From Nelumbo lutea (lineage: Eukaryota; Streptophyta; Magnoliopsida; Proteales; Nelumbonaceae): DNA of 64,000 nucleotides. The stretch is from contig JAKGHH010000003.1 in the NCBI GenBank assembly GCA_022828595.1, positions 102,137,583 through 102,201,582 on the forward strand, given 5' to 3'. This document shows, piece by piece, positions 1 through 11,002 of this stretch (position 1 is the first letter of the stretch; each line of letters begins with the position of its first letter). The position numbers and the translations under genes were made by a program. The notes beneath the pieces were generated by a model. The model did no database searches and was not told where the DNA came from. It saw nothing but the letters and a program-made list of their open reading frames with translations.

Positions 1-330
1 TAACCATGGACAAGAGGTTTGAGATTGTGGTGCCGAGGAATTTCGCGATGGTATGCTTCCGGCCGCTACCACCGCCGGTGAAGGATCATGAGGATGAGAC
101 GCTCAGGCAATCGTCAGAGTTGGAACGTGCAAACGAGAGATCAACCGTAAGTTGCTGGAGTCGATCAACTCGGTTGGGTGCATATACATGACGCATGCGG
201 TGGTTGGGGGTGTTTACATGATCAGGCTCGCTGTTGGTGCAAGCCTTACGGAGGACCGCCATGTGAACTTGGCATGGAAGGTAGTGTAGGAACATGTAGA
301 GGCCATTCTCAAAGCGTGCTTATTAAGGTG
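1..330 (+). pseudogene. 3' remnant of an aromatic-L-amino-acid (tyrosine/tryptophan) decarboxylase gene
   Basis: Conceptual translation matches the C-terminal part of plant PLP-dependent group II decarboxylases, which remove CO2 from tyrosine, DOPA or tryptophan. Residues resembling KRFEIVVPRNFAMVCFR are read from position 6. After a frameshift near position 137 the match continues with [28 protein letters not shown] and [18 protein letters not shown] at 287-289 then interrupts the expected WKVVQEHVEAIL ending. The frameshift plus the stop make this a pseudogene or a decayed gene end; the rest lies left of the window. The family call rests on my recognition of the conserved C-terminal blocks. 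Which amine the enzyme made cannot be told from this part. Confidence 0.72.
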
Positions 331-832
331 GCGACCTGCGACAACCACTCCGTATTCGTGGAGTTGAGGGTTTAATTCAAACTTACGAAAATAAAGAGTT
401 AGACCCAGGAAAAAATAAAAGAAATTAATTACTTGGGTTCATTAATTTTGTTCGTATTCATCATCTGTAATTTTTTTTTCTTAAATTTCTTTTGTATCTA
501 TTAAATCATCTACATCGAATTGTTTCTACTGTGAAATTATCAAATTATTATTGATTTTACAATAACGATTCAGTTCACAGTAGAATAGGAGAAAGTAGTT
601 AGAATGGGAGAAGAAACCCTTTTGGGCGAGAAGGAATTAACGGACGTGATACAAACGGCGTGAAATAGAGATCGCACAAGTCATTTAATGCGCGTGTGTC
701 ATGACGCGCGTCACGCCTAAGTTTCGTGGAACGTTTTTGGGGAGCAAGTCTATGGGGGGGCAGATGCGAACCCTACTTTCCATTTCCATGAACCAACCCA
801 TGATGTCCATCATTGGTCATTGCAAGTAACAC
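331..832. other. spacer between the decarboxylase remnant and the FYV7 promoter
   Basis: A/T-rich sequence without a supported gene. It holds a weak imperfect inverted pair around 518-586 (TTTCTACTGTGAA against TTCACAGTAGAA) and a short CG-rich patch around 655-720. Nothing else recognisable. Confidence 0.4.
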
Positions 833-927
833 AGCCCAGACCAAAGCCCAAACTCAACTCCCAAAATACCATACTTGAAACGCAAATTGAACTCAAGGGC
901 CAAGAGGCCCAATACAACTCCGGCCCA
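833..927 (+). promoter_or_regulatory. cluster of site II (TGGGCY) motifs upstream of FYV7
   Basis: The reverse complement of TGGGCC occurs at 906-911 and 922-927, and that of TGGGCT at 833-838 and 845-850. All lie within 170 bp of the FYV7 start codon. Site II motifs are bound by TCP-type factors and are enriched in promoters of plant ribosomal-protein and ribosome-biogenesis genes, which fits the gene downstream. The string CCCAAAATACCATACTTG is present twice (about 860-877 and 924-941), so part of the cluster arose by a local duplication. Confidence 0.5.
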
Positions 928-998
928 AAATACCATACTTGTACGAATTACTCTCTATCCTTGTTTCTTTGTTTTGGTTTTTGTCGAAGTTTGTGGAG

Positions 999-3900
999 AT
1001 GAAGAACCGAAAATCGGAAGAGTACAATGGGAACGGAGAGAATCTTAGCAGCTCGATCTCGAAATCAATCAATAAGAAGAAGAAGAAGAGGCTGGGAGGA
1101 GGAGGTTTGTCTCTCGAAGCGTTCGCGAATGCGAAATCCAAGAGCATAGACTACAATCCAGCCCTTATCAGTAATTATTTCCTGCTAAACCCCTGCTTTT
1201 TATTATTTAATTCCGTCATCTTTGTGTTCTTCAATTTTAGGTTTTTTTTTTCCAAAATCTCTTTTCCCCCTTTTTCTTTTATTACACTTCTTGCTTCTGT
1301 TTAATAGGGTTTTAAACTGAAATGGTGAGTGGTGAGGAACCTTTAAGACTGAACTGTCTAAGTTCGTTAAAATCCCTATGAATTGAAAATGTAGTGGATT
1401 TAGAGACCACATAGGTGGAACCCAACATCGAACTCGATGTCATTTCAAACTAATCAAAAAACTAGATATCATTTCAACATTTTAGGGCTTGTAAGCAACA
1501 GCCTCCTCAATCCTGATTGCGACCTTTCAGCAGAGGACCGCCTAGTCATAGAGACTTCAAGTGTCATGTACAAAAATGGATTAATTGTTATTTGATTAGT
1601 TCATCGCATTAAAAGTGACCCAGATTAAAATGATTGTTCTTACAATTAACAGTTCAAAGAATCAAAGATAGGACATAAAATAGGTAGAAAGTATGAAATG
1701 CAACTTCAATTGAGGATGCGAGAGGAGCTGCAAGGTACTCATTCCAGCAATATGGTCCTCAACTCCAAACCTTGTTTAATATGCTAGTGCTGTCACTTGA
1801 GAGGCCATAATATTTTGCTGGAAAATCAATATACGATCCTCAATTGCATTGCCAGTCTGTTTTGATTATGCATCAAATGAGACCATCTTTACCCAGTGGA
1901 GTTACAAACCTGCAATAAGTTGGTAATAGGATGTACAAAGTGCAATAGATGGTAGCAGCATGGGCAATCAGTAGCTTTAATAAGTTGGTAACTAGGTGTA
2001 CCATTTATTCATGTTGCTACAACCTATTGTAACTGAAATATAGTTCGTCAACTAACCAATGTAGACTATTCTGAACATCCACAGATATTGCCTTCGGTGT
2101 TTTAAAAGGTGTGGGAGGTGTACACCTGGAGCGATTGCCCCCAAAACGCCCTGCCGTGTATGCCAGAGGTGCTGATACCTCTGAGGTGTACACCTCATAT
2201 GCCTTTTGCATGAGGCGTGCGCCTCATTCACATTTCATATAAAAGGACAGAAAAAAAAAAAGAAAGAAAGAAAAAATGGAAAAAAAAAAAAGAAAGGGAA
2301 GGGAAAGAAAAAGAAAGAGAAAGAGAAGAAGAAAAAATAAGGGGAAGGAAAGTGGGCCGGAGGCAAAGCCCCTAGGCCCCCTTGGCTGGGGGGCCATCTA
2401 TTGCCCCCACATTTTAAAACGCACCATGCCTCTAGGTAGTGGTCGCCTTGTGTCACGCCTCTGCGTTTTAAAACATTGATTGCCTTACGTTAAATGATTG
2501 TAATCTTTAGACATTCTGAAAGTCTGGGATTGTTCTTTTTTGGAATACTGGTCCACTAGTTGAATCATCTAGATTAATTAGTTTCCAGCTTTTTATCTAT
2601 TATTGCCTATTTATGAAACTTTCCCTTATTTTCAGAAAAGCAAAGAGAGTTCTACAACAATGCAAAATATGCGAAAAGGTACAAGAAGTTGATGAAGCAG
2701 CAAAATGGAACAGACAATCAGCTTTCTGCAGCGACAAATTTACTGGAGGTATTAATACTTATTTTTTGCAGATTATCTGCTTGTTATCTCTTTGTATTTG
2801 TAGTTTCTCTGGTTATTAACCTATTTCTATTATTTTCTGCTAGTATTTGTATAACATTTTTGTAAGCTTTTCATGTTAACTGCTTATACCAGCTTACCTA
2901 TCATTTCTCATGTTAACTTTGTGGACGTGGGCGCTGATAAAAAAAAAATGTTGACATGGACCATGTCAGAGGATTATATATTAATTACAGAAATCTCTGT
3001 TAAAGCCAGTCCAATTTGCATTGATTTTTAAGGAGGTTGTGAGCTTCTTAATGGCTGAAGTTAAAGTTGGGTTGATTTTTATACACTTGAATTTTTATTA
3101 ATTAAATATTGTACCCACTAAAAGACAAAACAAGATGTCATTCAATTCAGCTACTTCAGCTGTTATAAGTTTCATTTGGCAGCAAATGGTTTGCTGATGT
3201 CTTAGCAAAACAAGAGGTGGGGAGGAACCAGCTGTTTTGGGCTTAATTGTAACAGTTTTTTGTCTGTCGAGAGTTGAGAAAGTTTACCTCTCCCTGTCTT
3301 GTAATTTTTAAATATTTTTAATGAAATTCTGTTATTGATCAAAAAAAGTAGTGTCAATGAAGTCTCTCCATAAAAAATACCAGCTGAGTGGCATGTGCAA
3401 GAGGAGGGAGAGGGAGTGAGAGCGAGAGGGAGGGGAGGATGAATCAGTTTTGATGGAAATGCATTTATCATTGTAAAGTGATAAAAATTATGCTTTTAAA
3501 ATGATTAAACCATTTTAAGATAGCCTCTCCCTTAGTTCTAAAGAGGGTCGGGGGGGGGGGGGGACTCTTATAAATGCATTTATCATTGTAAAGTGATAAA
3601 AATTATGCTATTAAAATGATTAAACCATTATAAGGGAGAGGTTTATAAATGCATTTATCATTGTAAAATGATAAAAATTATGCTTTTAAAATGATTAAAC
3701 CATTTTAAGATAGCCTCTCCCTTAGATAGATTTTGAAGGGTTTAAAATTTTATTATATTTTAATTATAAATATTATTTTACTATATCTTATTTAACATTT
3801 TATGCTTTGTCCCAACTATCTAGGGTTGGGTACATTAAAGAAAATGAAATGGAAAAACAGGATAGCCAACCCCATATGATTGGTGGGATAAGTCTTGGAT

Positions 3901-6900
3901 GATGATGATGATGACATTAATCCTGTGCTGCCATTCCATCCTGTTTAGTGTCATATCTATTGCTAAGTTGTGGACCCTTGAATCATTTCTCTGTACTTCA
4001 ATCCATGTCCTTTTAACATGTAATAGATCACTTCTTATTGGTGTTGTAGATGACCTTTATGCATGACCAAACCAACATAGTTTAATTTTCCTTGTTTTAT
4101 TTATTTATTTTTTTATCAATAATTGTAAATGTAATGTATTCATTAAAATTAAGAAGAATTAAAAAGCAAGGGGGCTAAACAATCTTAGCTCCCTATAACA
4201 GTCTGTAAGCATCAAATACAATTACAATAAAGCCCAAAACAAAGAGGTTCTATTAATCCCTTGCCTAGCTAAACCATCTACCCGTGAGTTTGCACTTTTC
4301 TTAACCCATTTGTATTGAATTTCAACATCCTTAGCCAGCCACTTAAATTTTCGTTTTTCATTGTTGTACTTCCATATCCTTGAGTTATCTTCTTTTAACC
4401 AGTTCACCACCACTTCAGAATCTCCTTCAATAATCAGCTTTCTAATTTGCATCTCCTTGGCTCTTCGAACCCCTCTAAGGGCTGCAAGAATCTCAGCCCT
4501 CAAGGAATCTCCTTCCCCAATTGGTCCTGAAAACATAGCTAACAGATTTCCATGTTCATCTCTTATTGCTCCCCCTATTCCAGATGGACCTGGATTACCC
4601 ATATTGCTGTCATCAAAATTTAGTTTAAGAAAGCCATTAGATGGGGGACTCCAGCAAGAGAGTGATGCCTTCTTAGCTGAGGCTAATTTTGCAATTTCGT
4701 TCTAGTTTTTTACCATCTCATCTACTGAGAAGTCTGCAAACAAGGCCGAAGTTTTCAGCCGATGTATCACCCTAATATGGATTACCTCCAATATTACTTC
4801 CAAGGTTCTCTCCTTTTCTGAGAATATCCGTGAGTTCCTCTCCTCCCAAACTGTCCAGCATATTGCAGCCCTCATACATCTCCACATAGCCTTGGCCCTT
4901 TTTGTTGGCCAACTAGGCATGAACCTGAATAAACTCTGCACATTCAAAGGGGGGGCCCACCTGCACCCAAATAAAGAAGTACACCATTCCCAAGTGCTTT
5001 TAGTAAATCGATAGGAAATCAGTAAATGGTATTCAGACTCACCATCAGCTTTGCAGAGAGTACACCAATGAGGGCACAAACAACTATTGGGTCTTTTTCT
5101 TTGAAGTAGATCACATGTATTAACTCTTTCCAAAAAGGCTTTTCAACAGAAACTCCCAACCTTAGGGGGTATAGGAAGACACACCTCTTTATCAGGGAAA
5201 GACAGACCCAAAGGAGGTTGAGCTAGAGCTTCAAAGAAGGAAGCACATGTGAAAGAACCAAAGGGGGTGAGAGACCAAGTTATGTTGTCTGTCTTTGTAG
5301 GATCTAAAAAAACCCCTTCAAGAATGGATAGCAAGGATAAGACATAATCAAATTCTGTGTCCCTAATTTCCCTTCTAAAGCCCAAGTTTCAGCTGAACCC
5401 AGAAGTTGAGTTAGAAGGAACAAGGAAGGAGGAGACTAGTTCATTTTTAAGAGTGGAAAGAGTGAAAAGACTCGGAAAGTGATCTTTTAAAGGGGAGTCC
5501 CCAATCCATATATGTTCCCAAAAATTGATGAGGCTACCTGAGTGCAAGTCATACCTGATCCATGGAGAGAACAAAGGCAAAATAGCTTGAATAGCTTTCC
5601 AAGGTGTTGCTCTTGTAGTCCTTGCCACAATCCCAGAGTCCCATCCATTGTCTGCTACCCCATGAATGTTGCCCACTATCTTCACCCACAGTTTATCCTT
5701 CTCTAGAGAAAATCTCCACAGCCACTTCCCTAGTAGTGCCAAATTCCTACTCCTTATATTCCCAATACCCAGACCTCCTTCCCTCTTGCTCCTACAAACC
5801 ATCTCCCACCCAGTGTTTTAAAAGCGCAAGGTGCAAAAAAGGTGCAAGGGCCATTTTGCGCCTGAGGCACAAGGTGCAAGGCGAGGCACACAATTTAAAA
5901 AATAAAGATACAAAATAAAAAAAATGCAAAAAATTATAAAATAATATTAATAAAAATATAAACTTAAGTTTTAAAATAAATGTTTTAAAAAACCTATTAT
6001 CTAAAATTAAAATACATAAGTATAATAGTAAAGCATATTCAAATGAGAATTTAAAAATGAAATCAAACATATAAAACATTTTCAACCATATAAAACCCAC
6101 AATCTCTTTTTTTTCTCAATTGCATCAAGTAGCTAATGTGACATTACATTCCTAATTCTACAAGCCACCTTTGTGCCACGCCCGTCGAGGCAAGCCCAAA
6201 CAAGATCGGAGCTTCAAGAATCCCCTATTTGGTAATGTTGTCCATTCATTCATCCTAATAAAATATCTTCTTAAAAGCAATTAAAACTATAAAATTATTA
6301 CTTTTTGTGTGAAAACTAAGAATTTAAGACCCTAACATGGACTTGTTTGGGCTTGCCTTGAAGGGCGTGGCACGGGGGTCTAGGGGCAGAGCCCCTGGCC
6401 TAGCCGCCAAACTCAAAAAACAGGAAAAAGCGGCAAATTTTCAAAAGGCGCATGCCTGGGTGCACGCCTTGAACGGGCTACACCTAGGACCTGGGCAAGG
6501 CGCCTACCCTAAAATGCGCCTAGGCGCACCTTTTAAATCACTGCTCCCACCTAACCCTATGGTCCTTCTTCTCCTCCCCCGGCTCCCAAAGGAGATCTCT
6601 CATTTGTTTTTCTAACCTGCTAGCCACCTTAGCTGGAATCTTAAAGACTGATAGAAAGTAAATAGGAAGGTTAGCTAGGGTAAACCTAATTAAAGTGATT
6701 CTCCCACCAAGAGACAAATAGTTCTTCTTCCAAGTTGCAAGTCTCTTTTCAAATCTCCCCACAATCGGACTCCAAAATTCATCTTTCTTAGGGTTATCTC
6801 CCAATGGCAAACCAAGGTAATTTATGGGCCAATTAGAAATTGCACACTCCAAGATGTTTGTACACTCCAATATCTCCCTCTCCCCCATATTTACCCCCAC

Positions 6901-9900
6901 TAGACAGTTCTTCTCAAAATTCACCTTGAGGTTTGACATTTGCTCAAAGAGTGTATAGTGAGCTTCAGGTTTCTTATCCTATTTAGGTCCCCTCATTCAC
7001 AGAAAAGTATTGTGTCATCTGCAAATTGCAAATGAGTGAGTGGCACATTCTCCCTTCTAACTCTCCATCCTCTTATTAAGCCCCTGGAGTCTGCTCTAGA
7101 AATTAATCTCCCAAAACCTCTGCAACCATCGGGAATAAGAATGGGGAAAGAGGATCTCCCTGTCTTGTTCCTCTCAAAGTTGAAAAGGAATCCACCACTG
7201 CCCCATTTATCAAAATGGAATAATGGCATTTCTTGATGCATCCCATCACCCATTTACACCACTTCTCCGAACCCAAAGTTGACCATCACCTCCAACAAGA
7301 AAGACCAATCCACCATATCATAAGCTTTTTCCAAGTCTAGTTTGCAAACCACCCCTTTTTTCTTGGATCTCTCGAACTCCTCCAAACTCTCATTTGCAAC
7401 AAGTATTTGATCGGTTATCTGCCTCCCTTTCACAAAAGCTCATTGGTTGTTTGTTATGATTGTTGGGAGCACTTTTCTAATTCTAATGGACAGCACCTTA
7501 GTGATGATCTTACAAAGGTTGTTTACCAAACTGATCGGCCTATAGTCCCTTGGGTGACTTGCATTCCTTTTCTTGGGAACCAAGGCACTGAATGTGGAAT
7601 TTAGCCCCGGGTTTATCATCCTCGAGAATAAAATTCATCAAACACTATCCTTAGGTCCTCTTTTAAAATCTCCCAACAATCCTGATAAAAAGCCATCGTA
7701 AAACTATCAGGGCCTAGTGCCTTTGATCTGTTCATAGAGAACACTGCCTCCTTTATTTCTTCCAAATCAAATTTCCTTTCCCGCCATTCCTTTTCCTCCA
7801 ACTTCGGTGTAGGCCATTCCAATCCTTCAATCCAAACCCTATTGTTTAGGGGTCTTCTAAAGATAGACCTAAAATGATTTGCAAAAGCCCCTGCAATTTC
7901 ACTTTGATTGAAATTTGTTGCCCCTTCAATCTCCAAACTTGAGATATAATTCTTTCAACTCCTTCCATTTGCCATTGCATGAAAAAACTTGGTATTTTTA
8001 TCCCCCTTTTTCAACCACTTGCACCTTGACTTTTGTCTCCAACCTATTTCCTCCTGCAAAAGACAGTCCTCTAATTGTTTGCGCAGATTCCATTTCTGCT
8101 CTTTATCCTCTTCTGTAAAACATCCCCTCCCTTCCTTACTATCCAATGCCTCAATTTGTGCAGTCACCATTTGTTTCTTTTCCACTAGTCTCCCAAACTC
8201 TAACAGATTCCACTCCTTGATTCTACCCTTCAGATGTTGGAGTTTTTTATGAAACTTCATTCCACTCCATTTCATTGTTGGATTACTCTCAAGCCACAAA
8301 TCTTTGACCTTCTTAATAAAACCTGGGTGTCCAAGCCACATGTTTTCAAATCTAAAGGGGGTGGTGCTTGCATTTCTCATCTCCTCCTTACAAATTACTA
8401 TAGGCCAATTGGGAGTGTTCTAGAATTCAAACTTCCCCCATGTTCTTCCCAGTCATTTGAAAACAAGAACCTGTCCAACTTGGAACAGATTGGGTTCACT
8501 TGGAGATTGGACCAGGTAAGACCGCTATGTGACAATGGGATTTCCTTAAGTCCATAGGCATTCACAAATTGATTAAATTTTCTCATGCTCATGGTTGACC
8601 TCTGCCTAGTACTATTTGTTTCTTCCAAGAATCTGATTACATTGAAGTCACCTCTTAAACACCAAGGTCCTTCCCACAAACCCCTTATATCAGCCAATTC
8701 TTCCCTAGTTGCCTCCTCTCTCTATAGTCATTCGGTCTATAGGCATTGGTTAACACTCATTCAAACCCATCCTCCACCTGTCTAAATTTCAGGGAAACTG
8801 AAAATTGGCCTATCAGCTGCTCCTTACCCTCCAGTACTTCTTTCTTCCACATTGTCACAACACCCCTTGCAGACCCCCATGAGGGCAGAAATGCCCAATT
8901 AATCCCCCTACCTCTCCAAACACTTCTTACCCATTTGATATCAAAATCTGCTCTTTTAGTCTCCTGCAAGAGAACTACATCCGGGTCTATTTTCTTAATG
9001 GCCTCTTTTATTACTGCTCTATTCCTAGCATTTCCTAGCCCTCTGACATTCCAACTTATGATCTTCATTCCGCTGTACTCTTGACCCCATATTCCTCTTA
9101 CCCTCACTTATTCACTTTCCTCTTGTCCCTTTTAATACCAAGACTACTAGCTCCTTCCACATCCTTTATCAATCTTTCCACTTCACTTAATTTTTTTCCT
9201 TTTAGACTTAGTTTCTTCTCCCTTTTTATGTAGAAACTTTTTTTTATCAATAACAGAATGCTTTATTAGATTATAAAAATTGTAGAAACATTTTTAAGTC
9301 ATTTGGATTTTTCACTTTACATCCCAACTTCTGCACAAAAGCTGCCACGGAATCCTCACTAGTCAACTCTCTTTCTTTTGACTTTTTATTCTTCCCTCCT
9401 TGTTCTGTTTCCTCACCTTTGTCCCCATTCTCCTTAATTTCTTCTATTCTAATTCCCTCTGGCCCTTCCTTCTGTTTATTGCTCCCAACTACTTCCTTTA
9501 ACAGGCATTCAAGAATTTCCAGAATTCTTTTATTTCCTTTTACTTCTTCCTCACTTCCTATCTCACCCTCCCGACCTTCCCTGTCTCCACTGCCATCTCT
9601 TGCCCCATCCCCACCTTTTCCTTGTTTTATCACCTATCTAGGTTCTTTCGGATAGGTTCATTTCTGATACTATCCTTTCTAGTATTTCTATTCATCCATC
9701 TTAATTTTTGCATTTTTTCCATACTTATTTTTTAGACATGTTTTTTGATTGCCCAACACTTTGCTCCACATTGGTGGCCTTTTCTATACATGCCCAACCC
9801 AACATAGTTTACTTCTCCTCATTTTATCACCTATTAGAGACACTCCTAGGTTCTTTCAACTAGGCTCATTTCTGATATTATCCTTTCTAGTATTTCTACT

Positions 9901-11002
9901 CGTCAATCTTAACATTTGCATTTTGCCATACTCATTTTTAGGCATTTTCTTTATTACCCAACAGTTTGCTCCATATTGCTGGCATTATAACTGTGTGATA
10001 AGAGTAATGGCTTATATATAAATATGTTTATTATGCTATTATGTTTTTACCTTCCAAAACAGTTTAAAATATTAAAAATATTAAAGCATTGACTATTTTT
10101 ATTAAACTATTTATGACTAAGAATATTTTATAAAGGAAAATACGAAGGAAAGAGTCATTTATAATGATAAACTTGAATTAGGAATGGTTTTAAAGAGAAA
10201 AGGATCATATCGAAGCAAATTATTTGGATATCTATGTAAATGTAAATTGAAAACATTATATTCATCTGATTAACTAAGTAAAATCTGTTGAAAACAATAC
10301 AGAAGATATTAAAGCATTGACGAATATTTTAGGAAATAGTTTGGTAATGTTTTGTGCCGGTAAAGCATGTCATGGAAAAATCAAGAAATATGTCAGCATT
10401 CTAAACCATGCTCATATCTAGTGTGTTGCTTTCCAAAATCTGTATGGTTTCACATGCACTGATCTGGAATGAACCAAAAAATGTAGATGTCTAGTCAATG
10501 ATAATTCTTGGGTTAACAAGCCAGAAGCTAGGATTGCAAAAGTAAGCTTGAATACCATTTTTAAATAATCCAAGAATATAACAGGAGAGGAACTACTGAA
10601 AGTGAAGTATCTCCAGTTCATTATTGCCATACTGCTCGTTATCTGCAATAACATGTACACCTATTGAGTGTGGATTAGTTTGTACTGTTTAACAGTAAGG
10701 AAATTATTTTGTATTTGCCATTACAGGGCCACAATGAAACTGGAGATGGTATCAAGACAATTAAGAAGCAGAAGAATAAATCACAGGGTTTGGAAGAGCT
10801 ATACAAGAAGAAACATGAGGAAGAGAAGGCAAGAATGGAGAGAGAAGCAATTGTTCATGCAAAGAAGGAAGAGAGAGAAAGAGTCCAAGCTCGTAGAAAG
10901 ACTCTAAGGGAGAAGATGTTCAAGAAAACACGGTCAGGTCAGCCTGTCATGAAGTACAGAATTGAGCATCTCTTGGAGAGTATTCAGGCTTCTAATAGTT
11001 AG
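999..11002 (+). CDS. FYV7: FYV7-type rRNA-processing protein (CCDC59/TAP26 family)
   Basis: Three coding exons: 999-1170, 2636-2748 and 10727-11002, with GT-AG introns, giving 186 residues. The protein is small, basic and rich in Lys and Arg. Residues 1-57 hold an NKKKKKR stretch and GGLSLEAFANAKSK. The middle exon encodes KKQREFYNNAKYAKRYKKLM. The last exon is a charged helix or coiled coil (EELYKKKHEEEKARMERE) followed by the family ending RSGQPVMKYRIEHLLESIQ. Yeast Fyv7 works in pre-40S rRNA processing in the nucleolus; that role is inferred here from family membership. The ATG at 999 was chosen because the reading frame upstream of it is not conserved in type and starts only with a non-ATG codon. 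Intron 1 holds a hAT MITE. Intron 2 is 7978 bp and is almost entirely retroelements. The site II motifs upstream fit a ribosome-biogenesis gene. It converges on PP4R2. Confidence 0.85.
2095..2478. mobile_element. hAT-type MITE, 384 bp, in FYV7 intron 1
   Basis: A perfect 8-bp target-site duplication ATTGCCTT flanks it at 2087-2094 and 2479-2486. The ends are inverted: CGGTGTTTTAAAAGG on the left and, read from the right, CAATGTTTTAAAACGC. Subterminal parts are rich in GGCGTG and CCTCA words and a purine-rich tract fills the middle. No transposase is encoded. The ends match the element at 5811-6543, so they belong to one family. Confidence 0.8.
3181..3345 (+). mobile_element. 5'-truncated L1-type LINE, 3' end only
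   Basis: The start translates as ANGLADVLAKQEVGRNQLFWA, the C-terminal end of the RNase H domain found in plant L1 ORF2 proteins. A short 3' UTR follows and ends in the plant-L1-like tail CTGTTATTGATCAAAAAAA. It lies in FYV7 intron 2 in the sense direction. No convincing target-site duplication was found. Confidence 0.55.
3459..3726 (+). repeat. three-copy dispersed tandem repeat in FYV7 intron 2
   Basis: A unit beginning AAATGCATTTATCATTGTAA and including AAATGATTAAACCATT recurs from about 3459, 3572 and 3648. Copies 1 and 3 also share the trailing AAGATAGCCTCTCCCTTAG. A run of 13 or more G lies between copies 1 and 2 (about 3550-3563). No coding content. Confidence 0.7.
3780..4100. mobile_element. 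RTE-type LINE fragments, left part of a host interrupted by the L1
   Basis: 3870-3915 reads as an RTE 3' terminus on the plus strand, with the AGCCAACCCCATATGATTGG type motif followed by a run of GATGATGATG. 3917-4100 resembles RTE sequence on the minus strand (CATGACCAAACCAACATAG type words). That second part stops at the L1 target-site duplication at 4086-4100 and resumes at 9631. The assignment is by motif resemblance only; no intact reading frame is left. Confidence 0.5.
4222..9107 (-). pseudogene. L1 ORF2 remnant: endonuclease, reverse transcriptase, zinc motif, RNase H
   Basis: Reading down the minus strand: an APE-type endonuclease starts near 9070 (MKIISWNVRGLGNARNR, then VVLLQETKR) and continues to about 8400 with LRGDFNVIRFLEETN and SKLDRFLFS. 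The reverse transcriptase lies between about 7940 and 5390, with SKALGPDSF near 7700 and the catalytic box LQFADDTILFCE near 7000. A zinc-binding region with C/H residues (LYPHWCTLCKADGESEYHLL type) is near 5060. RNase H spans 4602-4222 with AEILAALRG and IEGDSEVVVNWLK. Several frameshifts and stops break it into eight or more pieces, and the hAT MITE at 5811-6543 splits the part after the reverse transcriptase. The protein cannot be made. Confidence 0.8.
5811..6543. mobile_element. hAT-type MITE, 733 bp, nested in the L1
   Basis: A perfect 8-bp target-site duplication CTCCCACC lies at 5803-5810 and 6544-6551. The inverted ends are CAGTGTTTTAAAAGCGC on the left and, read from the right, CAGTGATTTAAAAGGTGCGC. 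Inside, both arms carry GGCGCA and AGGTGC words (5822-5885 and 6440-6535) around an A/T-rich centre. No transposase is encoded. On both sides the flanking L1 reading frame continues (RVRWE to the left of it in protein order, CRSKREGG after it), so the insertion site is unambiguous. Confidence 0.88.
9238..9280 (-). mobile_element. 43-bp LINE 3'-tail micro-insertion in L1 ORF1
   Basis: TGTAGAAAC is duplicated at 9229-9237 and 9281-9289. Between the copies, read on the minus strand, lies ATTTTTATAATCTAATAAAG followed by CATTCTGTTATTGATAAAA and further A residues. This is the extreme 3' end plus A tail of a plant L1. It interrupts the lysine-rich C-terminus of ORF1, whose frame would otherwise continue. 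It is an extremely 5'-truncated product of target-primed reverse transcription. Confidence 0.7.
9631..9995. repeat. direct duplication of about 195 bp in RTE-like sequence
   Basis: CACCTAT followed by CTAGGTTCTTT, TTCATTTCTGAT, CCTTTCTAGTATTTCTA and CCATACT occurs from 9631 and again from about 9826, with matching order and moderate divergence. The same words appear once more near 63000. This is the right-hand continuation of the RTE-like host of the L1 at 4101-9615. Confidence 0.6.

Larger units (their letters stand above)
4101..9615 (-). mobile_element. L1-type LINE, 5515 bp, 5'-truncated in ORF1, antisense in FYV7 intron 2
   Basis: A 15-bp target-site duplication TTTTCCTTGTTTTAT flanks it at 4086-4100 and 9616-9630. 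On the minus strand the order is an ORF1 C-terminal part (9615 down to about 9130), ORF2 (9107 down to 4222), and a short 3' UTR ending in an A-rich tail (T-rich on the plus strand at 4101-4118). The 3' end carries the plant L1 word TTATTGATAAAAAAA in reverse. Two later insertions sit inside it: a hAT MITE (5811-6543) and a 43-bp LINE tail (9238-9280). Without them the L1 is about 4.7 kb. ORF1 lacks its N-terminal RNA-binding region, so the copy was 5'-truncated on arrival. It shares clear protein similarity with the L1 copy at 17112-18536. Confidence 0.85.

Noticed and set aside
939..998. Upstream extension of the FYV7 frame
   Set aside because: It would start at a non-ATG codon and adds a hydrophobic stretch unlike the basic family proteins. 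The ATG at 999 gives the expected start.
9271..9633. 120-codon minus-strand frame as a host gene
   Set aside because: It is the C-terminal part of L1 ORF1, lies within the L1 target-site duplication, and its last residues come from the inserted LINE tail.
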